Source of the DNA: TMED14 sp964475135
Lineage (GTDB): Bacteria > Bacteroidota > Bacteroidia > Flavobacteriales > Schleiferiaceae
Reading direction: 5' to 3'
DNA: 64,000 bases
Assembly: GCA_964475135.1 (NCBI GenBank)
Contig: CAYYWL010000001.1
Location: 62,001-126,000, forward strand
A program made the position numbers and the translations under genes. Below, in pieces: positions 24,657 to 33,778 of the stretch (positions are counted from its first letter, which is position 1; each line of letters begins with the position of its first letter). The notes beneath the pieces are model-generated. The model searched no databases. It was not told where the DNA came from and saw only the letters and a program-made list of their open reading frames with translations.

Positions 24657-26131
24657 TCGACCCGAAAGCTGCTGCCTTCAGGGCCGTCCTGAACGACAAT
24701 TCCGCCTTGAGCCAGCGCATCGCGCAGTGCATCGCTGGTCGACCAGTCCTTGGATTCGCGGGCTTTTCGGCGCACGTCCAGAACGACAGACATGGCCGCG
24801 TCCAACGCCTTTTGGTACTTGGTCGATCCAGACTGCGCTTCAGGAGCGAGTCCAAGAACATCAAACATCCAGGTGCGCATCGCATTGAGCAGCTCGGCTG
24901 CGCCGCTGCGGCCAAGAATATTCGGGTCCTTTTGGTCGGCCGCAATCACTTTCGCGGCATCAAAAAGGTGGGCAATGAGCACGGGGCTGTTGAGGTCCTG
25001 GTTCATGGCTTCTGAACAGAGTGCGTTCCACTCGGCCACACTCCAGGTGCCGCGATCGGGACCTTGGGCTGGACGCTGGGCAAGTGCCTCAATGCTCGCA
25101 AGAAGGCGGTAGTAGCCTTTTTCGGCGGCCTGCAGGGCGGAATCGCTAAAGTCCAGCACACTTCGGTAGTGGGCTTGGTGAATGAAGAAGCGGACCGCCC
25201 CAGGCGTGTAGGCCTTGCTGAGGTGGGGACTTTCGCCGGTTAGAAGGTCGCGCGGGTCCAAGGTGTTTCCGGTGGACTTGGCCATGCGCTTTCCGTTCAG
25301 TGTCAGCATGTTGGCGTGAAGCCAGTAGCGCGCTCCACCGTGCCCCGTAGCCCCTTTGTTTTGGGCGATTTCGCATTCGTGGTGCGGGAACTTCAGATCC
25401 ATTCCGCCCCCGTGGATGTCAAACTCCTCGCCGAGGTATTTGGTACTCATGGCAGAGCACTCGAGGTGCCAACCGGGGAAGCCGTCGCTCCATGGCGAAG
25501 GCCAACGCATGATGTGCTCGGGCGAGGCCTTCTTCCAAAGGGCAAAGTCGAGCGGGTGGCGCTTGTCTTGCTGGCCGTCGAGGTCGCGGGTTCCGGACTC
25601 CAGGTCTTCGATGCTGCGGCCCGAAAGCTCGCCATAGGGGTACTTCTCGAGGTAGGTTCCGATGCTGAAGTAGACGCTGCCATTGGCCTCGTAGGCGTAG
25701 CCGTCCGCAATAAGCTTTTTGATCATCTCGATCTGCTCGACGATATGCCCGGTGGCGGTAGGTTCAATCGACGGCGGAAGCGCGTTGTACGCCTGCATTA
25801 CCGCCCTAAATCCCACGGTATAGCGCTGCACGATCTCCATGGGCTCGAGCTGTTCGAGGCGCGCCTTTTTGGCGATTTTGTCTTCGCCTACATCGGAATC
25901 GCTCTCGAGGTGACCCGCGTCGGTAATGTTGCGCACGTAGCGCACTTTGTAGCCAAGGTGCTTGAGGTAGCGAAAGAGCAGGTCGAAACTTAAAAACGTG
26001 CGCGTGTTTCCCAAGTGCACGTCGCTGTACACGGTAGGACCACACACGTACATTCCTACGTTCGGAGCATGAATCGGCTCAAAGGGGCGAAGTTCGCCCG
26101 TCAGGCTGTCGTACAGGGTCAAATTGCTCAT
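24653..26131 (-). CDS. cysS: Cysteinyl-tRNA synthetase
   Basis: 492 residues from ATG 26131, which gives the expected MSNLTLYDSLTGE start; the 49-codon upstream extension overlaps folE and is rejected. The class I signature is VHLGN (HIGH-like) near residue 38 and KRMAKS (KMSKS-like) near 280. Zinc ligands are Cys in MYVCGPTVYSD, Cys in WHLECSAMS and His/Glu in FPHHECE. The start overlaps the folE stop by 4 nt and the end overlaps yidD by 4 nt. Confidence 0.97.
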   Translation of the reverse strand: MSNLTLYDSLTGELRPFEPIHAPNVGMYVCGPTVYSDVHLGNTRTFLSFDLLFRYLKHLGYKVRYVRNITDAGHLESDSDVGEDKIAKKARLEQLEPMEIVQRYTVGFRAVMQAYNALPPSIEPTATGHIVEQIEMIKKLIADGYAYEANGSVYFSIGTYLEKYPYGELSGRSIEDLESGTRDLDGQQDKRHPLDFALWKKASPEHIMRWPSPWSDGFPGWHLECSAMSTKYLGEEFDIHGGGMDLKFPHHECEIAQNKGATGHGGARYWLHANMLTLNGKRMAKSTGNTLDPRDLLTGESPHLSKAYTPGAVRFFIHQAHYRSVLDFSDSALQAAEKGYYRLLASIEALAQRPAQGPDRGTWSVAEWNALCSEAMNQDLNSPVLIAHLFDAAKVIAADQKDPNILGRSGAAELLNAMRTWMFDVLGLAPEAQSGSTKYQKALDAAMSVVLDVRRKARESKDWSTSDALRDALAQGGIVVQDGPEGSSFRVE

Positions 26132-26799
26132 GTGTGCGGACTGTCGCCAAACGTGGTTTGCGTTTGAATGTAGGCCAAAAATTCGGTGCGGAGCCCTTCT
26201 TCGACCAAAAATCGCCCTCCGTACTCGGCGGTAACCGTGCTGGAGTGCACGTCGCGGATTCCGCGCGCATTGACGCACAAGTGCTTGGCGTCAATCATTA
26301 CGGCGACGTCATCTGTGCCCAAAGCTTTGGTTAGCGACTCCGCGATTTGACGAGTGAGGCGCTCTTGAACCTGGGGGCGCTTGGCGTAAAAGTCCACAAT
26401 TCGGTTCATCTTACTCAGGCCAATGACGCGGTCTTTGCTCAGGTAGGCGATGTGTGCACGACCTACGATCGGCATTAAGTGGTGCTCGCAGGTCGAGTAG
26501 ACCACTATGTTCTTTTCGACGAGCATCTCGCCGTAGTGGTAGTTGTTCTCAAACGTGTTAAGGTCAGGGGCCTTGTCGGGGTGAAGACCGCCAAATGTCT
26601 CTTTGACAAACATCTTAGCCACGCGCTTGGGGGTTCCTCGAAGACTGTCGTCTTCGAGGTCCATTCCGAGGGTGTCGAGGATTCCGCGGACGTGGGCTTC
26701 GATGCGCGCGATTTTCTCTTCATCGCTGAGCAAAAAGGCATCCGGACGCACCGGAGTGTGCACGCTCGAACTCGTGTGGTCGGGGTCGTGAGATTTCAT
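26128..26799 (-). CDS. folE: GTP cyclohydrolase I
   Basis: 223 residues from ATG 26799. It converts GTP to dihydroneopterin triphosphate, the first step of folate and pterin synthesis. Zinc ligands are Cys and His in STCEHHLMP (about residue 103) and Cys in KHLCVNARG. GLSKMNRIVDFYAKRPQVQE is the family signature. An in-frame ATG at 26850 exists, but it lies upstream of the promoter element at 26805-26812, so 26799 is preferred. folE is the first gene of the minus-strand operon. Confidence 0.96.
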   Translation of the reverse strand: MKSHDPDHTSSSVHTPVRPDAFLLSDEEKIARIEAHVRGILDTLGMDLEDDSLRGTPKRVAKMFVKETFGGLHPDKAPDLNTFENNYHYGEMLVEKNIVVYSTCEHHLMPIVGRAHIAYLSKDRVIGLSKMNRIVDFYAKRPQVQERLTRQIAESLTKALGTDDVAVMIDAKHLCVNARGIRDVHSSTVTAEYGGRFLVEEGLRTEFLAYIQTQTTFGDSPHT

Positions 26800-26804
26800 G
26801 CGAG

Positions 26805-26812
26805 CAAAGGTA
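26805..26812 (-). promoter_or_regulatory. folE promoter -7 element TAccTTTG
   Basis: An exact TAnnTTTG on the minus strand, 5 nt before the folE ATG. It is back to back with the plus-strand element at 26836-26843, leaving 23 bp between the two. Confidence 0.75.
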
Positions 26813-26835
26813 CAAGGGCTTTGCGCGGAAAACGG

Positions 26836-26843
26836 TACTTTTG
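26836..26843 (+). promoter_or_regulatory. Promoter -7 element TActTTTG of the KAS III gene
   Basis: An exact TAnnTTTG ending 5 nt before the ATG at 26849. It supports that start codon over the upstream in-frame ATG at 26798. Confidence 0.75.
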
Positions 26844-26848
26844 CGCCC

Positions 26849-27922
26849 ATGAATCATGCTGTTGTCATTGCAGGAACCGGATCGGTTCTGCCCGAAGTAG
26901 TTGTTCCGAATTCCGCCTTTTTGCAGAATGAGTTTATGGACGACAACGGGAATTCTTTTCCCAATTCGAATGAGGTGATCATTCAAAAGTTTCAGCAAAT
27001 TACCGAGATTGAGGAGCGCCGTTACGTGCGCCCCGACCAAAATTCCTCGGACATCGGTGCCGAAGCCGCGGTGAAAGCGCTTGCCGACGCGGGCTGGAAT
27101 GCCGAAGACCTCGACCTTTTGATTGTAGGTCAGAATTTTGGCGACATCGATGCCGGAACGCGCCGCATCGACCAGATGCCTTCGATTGCGTCTCGGGTAA
27201 AGTCGAAGTTGGGCATCGCAAATCCCAACACGGTAGCTTTTGATGTCTTGGCCGGTTGCCCCGGGTGGATTCAAGGTGTGCTGGTGGCCAACGCTTACTT
27301 ACAGGCGGGAATGGCTAAGAAGGCCTTAGTGATCGGAACCGAAACGCTTTCGCGCATTGTGGACCAGCACGACCGTGACTCCATGATTTTTGCCGACGGA
27401 GCCGGCGCGACCTGCTTTGAAGTACGCGCCAATGCGGGCGGTGCCGGAATCATGGGTTCTGCCGCCGTGAGCTACACCAAAGACGAGGCCTTTTACCTCA
27501 AGTCACTGCCTTCGGTCAATCCTGCAGGTGACCCCAACGAGCGCCTGATTCGCATGAAGGGCCGCAAGATTTATGAATTTGCGCTGAAGCACGTTCCAGA
27601 CGCCATGAAGGCCGCCCTCGACAACGCAGGGGTTCACCTCAAGGACGTCAAAAAGATATTCATGCACCAGGCCAATGCCAAGTTGGACCACGGTGTCGGT
27701 GAGCGCCTCTATAAGCTCTACGGCCTTGAAGCCGACTTGGACGCCGTAATGCCCATGTCCATCCAGTGGATGGGTAATAGCTCGGTAGCCACGGTTCCGA
27801 CCCTGCTCGATCGCGTGCGCCACGAGCAGTACCAAGGCCATGTGGTGCATCCGGGCGACATTGCGCTCTTCGCGAGCGTGGGTGCGGGCATGAATATCAA
27901 TGCCTTCGTCTACCGATTCTAA
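26849..27922 (+). CDS. 3-oxoacyl-ACP synthase III family protein (FabH-like)
   Basis: 357 residues. The thiolase-fold condensing enzyme has the triad Cys137 in LAGCPGW, His273 in FMHQANAK and Asn in WMGNSSVAT, plus the glycine-rich C terminus FASVGAGMNINAF. It probably condenses an acyl-CoA starter with malonyl-ACP in fatty-acid or aryl-polyene-like synthesis. The segment GDIDAGTRRIDQMPSIASRV differs from E. coli FabH and suggests a distinct Bacteroidota subgroup, so fabH is not assigned as a symbol. It is monocistronic, with its own promoter and terminator. Confidence 0.9.
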   Translation: MNHAVVIAGTGSVLPEVVVPNSAFLQNEFMDDNGNSFPNSNEVIIQKFQQITEIEERRYVRPDQNSSDIGAEAAVKALADAGWNAEDLDLLIVGQNFGDIDAGTRRIDQMPSIASRVKSKLGIANPNTVAFDVLAGCPGWIQGVLVANAYLQAGMAKKALVIGTETLSRIVDQHDRDSMIFADGAGATCFEVRANAGGAGIMGSAAVSYTKDEAFYLKSLPSVNPAGDPNERLIRMKGRKIYEFALKHVPDAMKAALDNAGVHLKDVKKIFMHQANAKLDHGVGERLYKLYGLEADLDAVMPMSIQWMGNSSVATVPTLLDRVRHEQYQGHVVHPGDIALFASVGAGMNINAFVYRF

Positions 27923-27946
27923 TTCGGAACCTTCGGATTCCATAAA

Positions 27947-27982
27947 AAAGGGCGGCCCCGCGAAGGGCCGCCCTTTGTTTTT
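27947..27982. terminator. Bidirectional terminator
   Basis: A 12-bp perfect stem (27947-27958 with 27965-27976) and a 6-nt loop. There is an A run on the left and a T-rich run on the right. It separates the KAS III gene from the convergent BNR/VPS10-like gene. Confidence 0.92.
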
Positions 27983-27996
27983 CGTGCGCAATCAGA

Positions 27997-30900
27997 TTAC
28001 CACGCTGCACTCTGACTCATGAGTGCGGCCAGGCGCTTCTCTACGTCGGCGAGTTGGTCGGCTACTACGCGACGCTGGTCCTTCATGGTCTGGGTGGGTT
28101 CTGAACGAATCGAGTACGAACCCCATGTGGCCGAACTCAATCGGTCGCGCAGGCCTGGAAGCGTTTCGAATTCCTTACCTGCAATCAACTCGTCTCCGTT
28201 CAACACCATGTTGAGCGCACGCCACTCAGAACGCGTTGCGGCAACCTCTCCGCGCAGTGTGGCCGGGGTGGCTACGCCGTAGCCCACCAACTTGTCGGCG
28301 CGCTCGAGTCGGGCCTCTACTTCATCCATTTGGCGCCCCACTTTATCCATTCGGAGCTGCAGGGCATCCAAAGACTTTTGCAGTGCCACGAGTTCGGAGG
28401 GCTTTTCTGCCGGAAGGCTCACGTTGTTGAGGTAGGTCACCGCAAACGTGCTTGGCTTAGTTAGGGTGTCAATGCTGCTGCCGTGGACTCCTATGAGCTG
28501 GATGCTGTAGGTTCCCGCAGGAGCCATGTACGAACCCCGATCGGGCGACGAACTGCGCGCAACCTTGCCGTCCCAAGTCGTGCGTTTGAGGCCGTTGCTG
28601 TACTTGGCTTGAAGTATCCGCACTACCGAACCATTGCTGCTGCGAATGACCAGAGCGAGGTAGGGTTGGTCCTCATTGGCCTCAGCGCGAATGGCGTCTT
28701 TAGATGGGTAGCTCGGTGCTTTCTTTTCGGCCTCTTCGCGCTGCTCCTTGAGTGTTTTTGGAGCGTTCTTGACCCAGTACGTGAACGTGGCACCCACCTT
28801 TGGGTTGTCGGCCATGTAGTAGCTCGCCCCGAGGAATCCCGCACCGCCGTATCCCAAGGGCGAAGCCTCGTGGAACAGAACGGCAGGCTTAATCGGCAGA
28901 ATGATAGCCTCATTCTTTTTGATGTCCTTTTTGATTTCGCGCAACGGGCTGTAGTCGTCAAGTACGTAAAAACCACGTCCGAAGGTTGCCAAAACGAGGT
29001 CGTCTTCGCGCTGCTGAATGGCGATGTCGCGCACCGCCACTGTTGGTAAACCCTTTTTGAGCTCGGTCCACGTCAGGCCCGCGTCGGTGCTGGTGAACGC
29101 ACCGAATTCGGTTCCGACAAACAGCAAACTTGCGTCAATGTGGTCCTCAGCGAGTACGTATGCGGAACCGCGCTGCGGTAACCCCGTGCTAAGCGTTTCC
29201 CACGTCTTGCCGCGGTTTTTGGTCACGAGTACGTACGGCTTGAAATCGCCGTTTTTGTGGTTGTTGAACACTACGTAAAGCACATCAGCGGAATGCTGCG
29301 ACCACTTGACGTCGTTCACGTACGTTAGNNNNNNNNNNNNNNNNNNNNNNNNNNNNNNNNNNNNNNNNNNNNNNNNNNNNNNNNNNNNNNNNNNNNNNNN
29401 NNNNNNNNNNNNNNNNNNNNNNNNNNNNAAATATGGACAAGGCCATCGTCGGTTCCCACCGCGAGCAATCCCTTGACCTTGGGCGACTCGTGTAGCGCGG
29501 TAATGTTGCCGTACATCGAAGTGCTTTGCTTGTAGGCGATGGCATCGAGACCCTGTATTTTGCCCATGACGGGGATCTGGTGGCGGTCCAGTTGGCGCGA
29601 TAGGTCGCCAGAAATTGTGGTCCATGTATTTCCGCGGTCCGTGCTTTTGAACACCACGTTGGCTGCGAAGTAGAGGGTCTTGCTGTCGTGCGGACTAATT
29701 AGAAGTGGGGCGTCCCAGTTCCAGCGCCACGCTTTGCCATTCACCGGTTCAATTGGTTTGATGTTGACGCCTTCGCCGGATTTTTTATCAAATCGCTGGA
29801 GTCCGCCGTACTGTGCTTGGGCGTACACAATGTTGGGATCGGTGGGGTCCACTTGAGATTCAAAACCGTCGCCTGTTTGGGTCACGTACCAATCGCTGTT
29901 GACGATGCCGCGGTCGTTGATGGTCTGGCTGGGGCCTCCGAGCGAGAAGTTGTCCTGGGTTCCGCCATAAATGCCGTAAAATGGTTCGGCGTTGTCCACG
30001 GCCACTCGGTAGAATTGAGTAATCGGCAAGTTGTCTTTGTAGTGCCAGGTCGACGCGTGGTCCCAGGTTTCGTAGACTCCGCCGTCGCAGCCCATGATGA
30101 GGTGCTTGGGGTTGCTGGGATCTTGCCAAAACGCGTGGTTGTCGACGTGCTTGTTTTTTTCGCCAAGGCGCTTAAAGGTGGCTCCGCCGTCTTCAGACCA
30201 CTGGGCGTAGGTGTCCATGCTGTACACCGCATCGGCGTCGTGCTTGGATGCAATCAGCTCGACGTAGTAGTTGCCCGAAGTGGCGTGGTCGCTGCGTTTG
30301 CTGTAGGACGCGCCGCGGTTGGTGCTGCGGTAGGTTCCGTGCCCCTCGATCATGAGGTAGTGCACGTCTGGATTGACGGGCGAAATGGCGAGGCTGAGTC
30401 GGCCCTTGTCTCCGCCCGGAATCCCACTCTTAACCTCTGTCCAGGTTTCGCCACCGTCCTCGGACTTCCACAGGCCAGACTCAGGGCCTCCCGAAACATA
30501 GGTGTGCACATGGCGACGGCGTTGGTGGGCCGTGGCAAAGAGAATGTTGGGGTTGCGCGGATCGAGGTGTACCTCATTAAATCCGGTGTGGTCGGACACC
30601 TGCAGCACGCGGCGCCAAGTCTTGCCACCGTCAGTGGTTTTGTAGATTCCGCGCTCACCACCGCTGCTCCACAAGGGGCCGTAGGCGGCCACCCATACGA
30701 TGTTGCTGTTTTTAGGGTGCACCGCAATCATTCCGATGTGCTCCGAGGCCTTGAGGCCCATATTGGTCCAGCTTGCGCCTCCGTCAGTAGACTTGTAGAC
30801 CCCGTCGCCGTAGGCTACCGAGCGCTGGTTGTTGTTTTCTCCGGAACCCACCCACACCGTGTGCGGGTTGCTGGGGTCAAGGGTGATGCACCCGATGGAG

Positions 30901-31142
30901 TAGGAGCCTTGGTCGTCGAACAAGGGCTCGAACGTCACGCCGTGGTTCGTGGTCTTCCAGACTCCGCCCGAAGCGGCTGCGACGTACCACTCGTCGGCGT
31001 TGGTCGGATGTACGGCGAGGTCCGAAACCCGGCCACTCGTGAGGGCGGGTCCGACGCTGCGAAAGGCCAGTGCGTCAAGCTTTTGGGCCTGCATTGCGGC
31101 CGGAAGTGCCGCAACCGCGGCGATCCAAAGTAGGTGCTTCAT
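27997..31142 (-). CDS. Large secreted VPS10/BNR-like beta-propeller protein, interrupted by an assembly gap
   Basis: The 5' part (31142 to 29429, 571 residues) starts MKHLLWIAAVAALPAAMQAQ, a signal peptide. It carries the family motifs AFRSVGPALTSGRVSDLAVHP and VAAASGGVWKTTNHG, then many Asp-boxes (KSTDGGASWTN, KTTDGGKTWR, KSEDGGETWTE, KSTDRGNTWTT). The 3' part (29328 to 27997, 443 residues) resumes at TYVNDVKWSQHSADVLYVVF and ends in a predicted helical region. A 100-N block lies between. The frames differ only because the block length is arbitrary, so this is read as one gene of about 1,030-1,050 residues. The role is unknown; related Bacteroidota proteins are annotated as sortilin-like or glycosyl-hydrolase-like. 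Upstream are an outer-membrane protein and a lipoprotein on the same strand. Confidence 0.85.
29329..29428. other. Assembly gap (100 N)
   Basis: Exactly 100 N, a placeholder length. No shared sequence is seen at its edges. By comparison with the family's uninterrupted pattern only about 20-25 residues seem to be missing. For the two parts to join in frame the true length must be 2 modulo 3. Confidence 0.95.
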
Positions 31143-31181
31143 TCCCCGAAAATACGCCACGAAGGGTTTTGGGGAAGCAGT

Positions 31182-32570
31182 CTAGAATCGCGCTCGGTAC
31201 GTCACGGTGCCGCGCTGGTGGTTGGCACCGAGTTCCCAAGATTGGTCATCCCCGGGATTCAGGATGCTCCCCGACGTGCGAAGGGCATTAAAGGCAACGT
31301 CTACACCCCAATCGCGCTCTTGGTATCCGAGGCCGAGTCCCAGCATTTGGTAGCTGCTGTGGTCGTCAAAATCGGTTCCGGACTCGGACCACTGTACCCC
31401 TCCGCGGGCCGTCCAGGCTTCGGTCAGTCGGTATTCGCCTCCGAGGCGGAACTGCTGGTGGGCACGGAGCTCGTCAGCCATTTGGCGACCGAGGTCGTAG
31501 TAGTTCAACGGACTGCTGATCAACGCATCCACCGTGGAATGGTAGACCCACACGGCAGATACTGCGGCCTTGGTTCCGAGTGTCTGGGCAAGGCCAAATT
31601 GCACGACTGTGGGTAGTTGGTAGCGAAACTCCTGATCGTCGTAGAGTTCAAACGCGGTGAGGTTGGTTTCGGAGCTGTTGGCCTCGGGGGTAACCCTGTT
31701 GCGGTAGTCCCACTGCACCAAGGCCGTCGAAGCGGGCTGCACCGCTGCGCTAAACCTCAGTCCGCCAGTCAGCTGGGCAGCGACGCCAAAGCGAATGTTC
31801 CACTGGCCCCAACGGGTGCTGTCCACCACGGTTTTCTGGTAGGCCTTAGTGACGCCACTTGGGTTGAATCCCGACTCGGTCATCGTAAAGCGTTCTTGCG
31901 CATGCCCGTCGCGCCGCTCGATCCGCACTCCGAGCGAAAATTTTTCGCTTTTAATGGCGAAGGGAACTGACCACGACGTGCTCGATTGCTCACGTGCAAA
32001 ACGCACCTGCCGGTAGGTGGGCACTCCGTCGGCATAGGCGGTGTACTGATTGCCAGCGCCAACTTCAGTGAGGTAGCCCATGTAGGCTACGTATGCGTCG
32101 TACTGTCCGTTGGCCAAAAGCTGTTCAGGGCTGAATCCGTTGGATTGTTCCATCCAACCGGCCACAGCTGAGGTCTGGGGGTTTTGGTCTGAAGTAATCC
32201 AGAAGTTGGGGAACCAAGCGTCACGCTGGTAGGCCAGCCCGACAGACAGACGGGCTTTGCTATTGAGGCGCCAGGAACCGGCTATGTAGGCCTGGCCAAG
32301 TCCCAGTCCTTGGCTCCTAAGGTCGGTTTGGTCGGCCCGAACGTGGGCGCTGAATTCGGTTCCGCCAAAGGTCGAAGAATTCATCAGGGCAGGGTTCTCA
32401 ATGCTTGAGCTACCGTCGCCGCCCAGCGCAGCGAGTGCACCTGCAGACCCGTTGTAGCGAGCCGTGCCAAAGCGCTGTCCGCGCTGCATCCATACCGCGC
32501 TGAGGGTGGATTGGGCACAAAGCGATAGGCTACCCGCGGTGAACAGGGCTATGGTGATAGAGGTTTTCAT
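31182..32570 (-). CDS. FadL/OmpP1-like outer-membrane beta-barrel protein
   Basis: 462 residues. A signal peptide (about residues 1-19, ...SLCAQ) precedes the segment GTARYNGSAGALAALGGDGSSSIENPA, typical of Bacteroidota OmpP1/FadL/TodX proteins. Alternating amphipathic strands follow, and the chain ends in Phe, a common outer-membrane barrel signal. FadL proteins move hydrophobic compounds across the outer membrane; the substrate is not predictable. It lies 11 nt after the lipoprotein gene and 39 nt before the VPS10/BNR gene. Confidence 0.83.
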   Translation of the reverse strand: MKTSITIALFTAGSLSLCAQSTLSAVWMQRGQRFGTARYNGSAGALAALGGDGSSSIENPALMNSSTFGGTEFSAHVRADQTDLRSQGLGLGQAYIAGSWRLNSKARLSVGLAYQRDAWFPNFWITSDQNPQTSAVAGWMEQSNGFSPEQLLANGQYDAYVAYMGYLTEVGAGNQYTAYADGVPTYRQVRFAREQSSTSWSVPFAIKSEKFSLGVRIERRDGHAQERFTMTESGFNPSGVTKAYQKTVVDSTRWGQWNIRFGVAAQLTGGLRFSAAVQPASTALVQWDYRNRVTPEANSSETNLTAFELYDDQEFRYQLPTVVQFGLAQTLGTKAAVSAVWVYHSTVDALISSPLNYYDLGRQMADELRAHQQFRLGGEYRLTEAWTARGGVQWSESGTDFDDHSSYQMLGLGLGYQERDWGVDVAFNALRTSGSILNPGDDQSWELGANHQRGTVTYRARF

Positions 32571-32581
32571 TGATCAGGCGT

Positions 32582-33724
32582 TTAGGGGCGGCGCGGGCTC
32601 GTGCTGGGCGAAGGGCTGCTGCGCTGCGGCGTGGAATTACTCCGAGGAGTCGACGGTTGGCGGAACTCAGGTTGACGCTGAGCAGGTTCGGATTGACGCA
32701 CTTCAGGTTGGCGGTGGGGCGGATCTGGTTTTTTGGCTTCCGGCGTGCGGACTTCTGGCTGGCGCTGCGCAGGAGCGGGCTTGCGAACTTCGGGCTGGCG
32801 CACGGCAGGAGGGGTGCCACCCTGAGGTTCACGGGGGCTTGTGCTCGGGCGAACAGGAGAATTGCCACGGTTTGGCGTATCGTCACTGATGCTTCCTGGA
32901 CGGTTGCTGCCGCTGGGGCGCGATGGAGTAAGTTCCTGGCCACGCTCTGCTTCGATGACCTTGGGGCGATTTTGGTCGACGCTTCCTCCTCCGGGATTGT
33001 TGGTTACCACAGGACGTCGGTAGGGTGTGCTACCTGAGTTGATTTGCTGGCGACGGATGTCGCTGTCGGGTGTGGGGTCGAAAGTTCCGGAACCGGATCC
33101 ACCACCGGGCTGAGTCCAGCCGCCTCCAGGTCGGTTCCAGCGGTCGTAACGGTTGTTCCAACCGTAGTAACCACCATATCCGTAGTAGGGATACCAACCC
33201 CACGGGTTGTTCCAGCCGTAGCCGCCGTACCACGGGTCGTTCCAGCCGTATCCACCGTACCAGGGGTCGTTCCAGCCGAATCCACCGTACCAGGGGTCGT
33301 TCCAGCCGAATCTTCCATGCCAGGGGTCGTTCCAACTATTGAACCCTCGGTTCCAGCGGTTTGGGCGATCCCAGCTGTTCCATCCGTTCCAGCGGTTGGG
33401 CATATTCCATCCACCATAGTACGCATAAGGGTCATGAAGCATCCAAGGCTGGCTCCAGTGGTAGTAGTAGGTCGGGTAGTATTCGTAGCGGACAATAGTT
33501 CGTGTGCGGGTCACGCGTTCGGGACGTCCTTCTTGGTCGACTTGGGCAGCTTGGTCGTCGGCGCCTTCTTGGTAGCCTTGCTGGTATCCGGATTCGTATC
33601 CATCACGATAGGCTTGAGAATTCGTCCAAGAGTACGACCCGTCAAAGTCGCGGTAGGCGGTCTGGCTGGTTCCGCACGAAGAGACGAAAAAGCCAAGAGG
33701 GGCTAGGAGTAGGAGGTAGCGCAT
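32582..33724 (-). CDS. Low-complexity lipoprotein with tandem WNDPWYGG repeats
   Basis: 380 residues. The lipobox is VSSC at residues 14-17. The region after it is Tyr/Gln rich (YRDGYESGYQQGYQEGADD). Residues about 105-200 are Trp/Asn/Gly/Tyr rich, with tandem 10-residue units of the form GWNDPWYGGF/Y. The C-terminal half is Pro/Arg/Gln rich with repeated RQPEVR units. No enzyme domain is recognisable. It is probably an outer-membrane or cell-surface structural lipoprotein; function is unknown. It appears to be co-transcribed with the FadL-like gene. Confidence 0.8.
   Translation of the reverse strand: MRYLLLLAPLGFFVSSCGTSQTAYRDFDGSYSWTNSQAYRDGYESGYQQGYQEGADDQAAQVDQEGRPERVTRTRTIVRYEYYPTYYYHWSQPWMLHDPYAYYGGWNMPNRWNGWNSWDRPNRWNRGFNSWNDPWHGRFGWNDPWYGGFGWNDPWYGGYGWNDPWYGGYGWNNPWGWYPYYGYGGYYGWNNRYDRWNRPGGGWTQPGGGSGSGTFDPTPDSDIRRQQINSGSTPYRRPVVTNNPGGGSVDQNRPKVIEAERGQELTPSRPSGSNRPGSISDDTPNRGNSPVRPSTSPREPQGGTPPAVRQPEVRKPAPAQRQPEVRTPEAKKPDPPHRQPEVRQSEPAQRQPEFRQPSTPRSNSTPQRSSPSPSTSPRRP
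33211..33330. repeat. Four tandem 30-bp units inside the lipoprotein gene
   Basis: Units begin at 33211, 33241, 33271 and 33301, each starting TCCAGCCG on the plus strand. The second and third differ at a single base. 30 bp equals ten codons, so the array expands the protein repeat in frame. There are no spacers, so it is not a CRISPR array. Confidence 0.93.
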
Positions 33725-33730
33725 AGACCG

Positions 33731-33738
33731 TACTTTTG
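33731..33738 (+). promoter_or_regulatory. Putative proS promoter -7 element TActTTTG
   Basis: An exact consensus 40 nt before the proS ATG, in the 54-nt region divergent from the lipoprotein gene. No equally good element for the minus-strand lipoprotein was found. Confidence 0.6.
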
Positions 33739-33778
33739 GGGTTTACTACAGAACAGAACCCAAATTGCATACCAAAGT

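Noticed and set aside
26131..26278. 49-residue N-terminal extension of CysS
   Set aside because: It overlaps folE in another frame and is not homologous to CysS; ATG 26131 gives the family's normal start.
27997..29625. Separate gene or frameshifted pseudogene downstream of the 29.3-kb gap
   Set aside because: The frame difference arises only from the arbitrary 100-N length. Both sides belong to the same protein family in the right order.
29817..31133. 438-codon open frame on the plus strand, antisense to the VPS10/BNR gene
   Set aside because: The opposite strand encodes clear Asp-boxes and a signal peptide. The antisense frame is Val/Gly-rich with no domain and follows codon-bias shadowing.
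33211..33330. Possible CRISPR-like array
   Set aside because: Units are contiguous with no spacers, the period is a multiple of three, and they encode in-frame protein repeats.
33044..33706. 220-codon plus-strand frame with VVPA repeats opposite the lipoprotein
   Set aside because: The repeat simply mirrors the 30-bp units. The minus strand has a lipobox and a start, and the plus-strand frame has neither.
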